From Porticoccus sp963974675 (GTDB taxonomy: Bacteria > Pseudomonadota > Gammaproteobacteria > Pseudomonadales > Porticoccaceae), in the NCBI GenBank assembly GCA_963974675.1, contig CAXBDQ010000011.1, positions 1 through 64,000 on the forward strand: a stretch of 64,000 nt of DNA, written 5' to 3'. Position numbers and translations under genes: made by a program. Shown here in pieces: positions 62,272 to 64,000 of the stretch (its first letter is position 1; every line of letters starts with the position of its first letter). The notes beneath the pieces were generated by a model. It did not search any database. It had not been told where the DNA came from and saw only the letters and a list, made by a program, of their open reading frames with translations.

Positions 62272-62652
62272 ATGAAACGTGATTGGGATTTGATTAGACG
62301 TATTTTGTTAGAGATAGAAAATTCTCCAGATATGGAGACCTTTCTTAATTTTTCTGAAAGTGGTTATCTTTATACAAATAATTTAAAAGACTATGAAAAA
62401 GAACAAATTATTTATCATATACAGCTTCTTGTTAACGCTGGATTTATCAGTACAAACGCGGATCTCTATGGTGAACAGGAAATAACAGGGCTTAGTTGGA
62501 AGGGGCATGAGTATGCAGAAAAACTAAGAGATACAGCCCGATGGGAAATGATAAAATCATATATTTCTGAGAAAGGATTGGATCTGGGAAGTGATACCAT
62601 CATGTCTTTAATACGAAAGGGTATCAATAAAATAATTGATGGTGATAAGTGA
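62272..62652 (+). CDS. DUF2513 domain protein
   Basis: A 126-residue protein matching DUF2513: MKRDWDLIRRILLEIEN, EKEQIIYHIQLLVNAGFIS and ITGLSWKGHEYAEKLRD. The arrangement resembles a winged helix. Such proteins are often found near mobile elements, but I see no integrase or repeats here. The local DNA is AT-rich. Confidence 0.85.
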   Translation: MKRDWDLIRRILLEIENSPDMETFLNFSESGYLYTNNLKDYEKEQIIYHIQLLVNAGFISTNADLYGEQEITGLSWKGHEYAEKLRDTARWEMIKSYISEKGLDLGSDTIMSLIRKGINKIIDGDK

Positions 62653-62683
62653 ATTTTAAGTTTTTACATGACAGGAAAGTGAA

Positions 62684-63124
62684 ATGAAATATTTTAAGCC
62701 TGCAATATTGTCAATATTTATTATGTTTTTTGTAAGCAATTCTTTTGCGGATAAAACGAAAACAGCGTTATCGATTGAATACCTAGAGCTAACCAAAACA
62801 AAACAGGTATTCGAAACTACAATTGATACATACGTGAATCAGCTAAATGCAAAAAACCCGCAGTTAGATAAAAGTCAACTAAGAGCATTTTTTGATTTAT
62901 ACATGGGCTGGGGTGTTCTTAAAGACCCGGCGATAAAAATTATATCGAACAGTTTTTCTGAGTCTGAGTTAAAAGGAATAAACGAATTTTTTAAATCAGA
63001 AAATGGAAGAGCGCTAGCAGATAAATCTCCTCATATATCCATGGAGATATCCAAGCTTATTAGTGGAAATCTTAATAAAGCATTTTCTGAGATGCGAAAA
63101 AATAGCAGCGAAAAATCAGAATAA
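62684..63124 (+). CDS. DUF2059 domain protein, exported
   Basis: A 146-residue protein with a signal peptide (about 1-22, ending SFA) and a helical DUF2059-like region with FKSENGRALADKSPHI. DUF2059 is of unknown function. The mature part is strongly charged. Confidence 0.8.
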   Translation: MKYFKPAILSIFIMFFVSNSFADKTKTALSIEYLELTKTKQVFETTIDTYVNQLNAKNPQLDKSQLRAFFDLYMGWGVLKDPAIKIISNSFSESELKGINEFFKSENGRALADKSPHISMEISKLISGNLNKAFSEMRKNSSEKSE

Positions 63125-63234
63125 TAAAAAGCCCAAGATAAAGGCATGTCAGATACAGGTATTGATAGGCAGTGATATCAACGACCAGGTCCGCTATTTT
63201 TTCGTTTGGGGCGGTTGCTGCCCCGTCCCAGATA

Positions 63235-63798
63235 TTAGCGAGCTATAGGAGTAATTTTTGATCCTTCCAGATTTAGGTTAAACATCAAACCTTTATTAGA
63301 AAAAACAAACCCAATTATAGATTGTTGTGCAGTATGGGTATCTATTTCAGCGCCGACTCCAACGGTTGCAATGGCAACGCTACCGTCTACACCGGCCTCC
63401 CAGCCATTACTGTTTTGGAATTGTTTTAGTGCCGCATCTGTCATGAAGAGGATAACTTGGGATTTCATTTGAGCTCCCAGTTGAAACCCAATAGAGCCTG
63501 CGGAAATGCTGTAATAACCTGCTGAGTTGCCCCCAATTTTGAGTACACCTTCACCATATTCTCCACCAACGACTACTCCAGCTTTGTAGATTTTTGGAAA
63601 GATTAAAATGCCTTTGGCCTGTTCTGCCAGCTTGGTTCCAGCAGTTGTCTCTCTCTGAAATTGATTCATCGCATCCTCTGCATACAAATCAATTTCCATT
63701 TTACTGGCAGCATTAGCAGATACTGACAATATTAGCGGCACAATTAATCCCAGTACCGCTAACTTAAATGTGGGAAGCAATGTGGCGTACGTTTTCAT
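63235..63798 (-). CDS. SYLF/YSC84 domain lipid-binding protein, exported
   Basis: A 187-residue protein with a signal peptide (about 1-30, ending SANA) and the SYLF domain: KGILIFPKIYKAGVVVGGEYG, YYSISAGSIGFQLGAQ and VGVGAEI. Such domains bind phospholipids in eukaryotes; the bacterial role is unclear. It converges on the DUF2059 gene. Confidence 0.9.
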   Translation of the reverse strand: MKTYATLLPTFKLAVLGLIVPLILSVSANAASKMEIDLYAEDAMNQFQRETTAGTKLAEQAKGILIFPKIYKAGVVVGGEYGEGVLKIGGNSAGYYSISAGSIGFQLGAQMKSQVILFMTDAALKQFQNSNGWEAGVDGSVAIATVGVGAEIDTHTAQQSIIGFVFSNKGLMFNLNLEGSKITPIAR

Positions 63799-63841
63799 GA
63801 GTGATACCTCGGGATAATCATTGGCAGCGCTGAAGCATAGG

Positions 63842-64000
63842 CTATTTATTGGGGGTTTTGTAGGGTAACAGTTCGCAAGCTTCGGAGATATATTGCTTTA
63901 TATGTGGTGTTTCTTGATTTAAAAACCGTTGGATTGCTTCGGCAAAACCAGCGTGATTGATCCAGTGTGATGAATAGGTTTCAACTGGTTTAAAGCCCCG
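63842..64000 (-). CDS. C-terminal end of a COG3146-type GNAT acyltransferase (partial)
   Basis: The last 52 residues of a protein cut by the window edge. The frame reads RGFKPVETYSSHWINHAGF, then EAIQRFLNQE, and ends YKTPNK. This matches the C-terminus of COG3146-type FemAB-like acyltransferases (xGFxPVxTYSxHW). The start lies beyond 64000. Confidence 0.75.
   Translation of the reverse strand, partial: RGFKPVETYSSHWINHAGFAEAIQRFLNQETPHIKQYISEACELLPYKTPNK

Noticed and set aside
1..64000. tRNA, rRNA, CRISPR, insertion sequence or prophage
   Set aside because: No clover-leaf-like gene ends, spaced direct repeats, transposase or phage genes were seen in any gap or reading frame.

Overview
The window is the replication-origin neighbourhood of a gammaproteobacterial chromosome. 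It holds the complete F0F1 ATP synthase operon in the order atpIBEFHAGDC, glmU and glmS, parAB, rsmG-mnmG, rpmH-rnpA-yidD-yidC-mnmE and dnaA-dnaN-recF-gyrB, followed by plsC, gmhB and glyS-glyQ. A HexR-type regulator, a truncated haemoglobin, TRAP transporter parts and the protein families present suggest a free-living, probably marine member related to the Cellvibrionales or Pseudomonadales. That placement is inference. I see no tRNA or rRNA genes, insertion sequences, prophage or CRISPR array.

Layout. Positions 1-2052 carry short, poorly recognised genes (a lipoprotein, small membrane proteins) and a truncated haemoglobin gene that follows a TRAP solute receptor gene. From 3252 to 9704 are uvrD, hexR with a perfect palindromic operator, glmS and glmU. 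From 9843 to 16861 is the atp operon on the minus strand, then parB, parA, rsmG and mnmG, also on the minus strand. The 476-base gap at 21336-21811 has an AT-rich stretch and several DnaA boxes, two of them perfect, and is the best oriC candidate. Rightward from it run the rpmH-mnmE block and then dnaA-gyrB, with a second DnaA-box cluster before dnaA. Two perfect parS sites lie inside recF, so the ParAB system and its loading sites are both close to the origin.

From 32354 to 46085 are a small charged protein, plsC, gmhB, glycyl-tRNA synthetase, a DUF2959 lipoprotein, cysteine synthase, a metallo-beta-lactamase-fold/GNAT gene pair, glutaredoxin, a DMT-family transporter behind what looks like a transcription attenuator with an aromatic-rich leader peptide, an FKBP isomerase, a YchJ-like protein, a YciA thioesterase and TRAP permease subunits. 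From 46169 to 51970 is a complete Pho-box-driven pstSCAB-phoU operon ending in a long perfect terminator hairpin. The remainder holds carbonic anhydrase, a frameshifted enoyl-CoA hydratase, PutA, a RutE-like reductase, DoxX and LysR genes, an M48 peptidase, YaaA, a DUF938 methyltransferase, small DUF2513 and DUF2059 genes, a SYLF protein and the C-terminal end of a COG3146-type acyltransferase.

Most of the window is conserved housekeeping DNA. The observations most worth a second look are the aromatic leader/attenuator before a transporter gene that is itself broken at a run of ten T, the two DnaA-box clusters flanking rpmH-mnmE, the two parS sites embedded in recF codons, the HexR and Pho operators, and the TRAP receptor gene separated by about 41 kb from the only TRAP permease genes visible.
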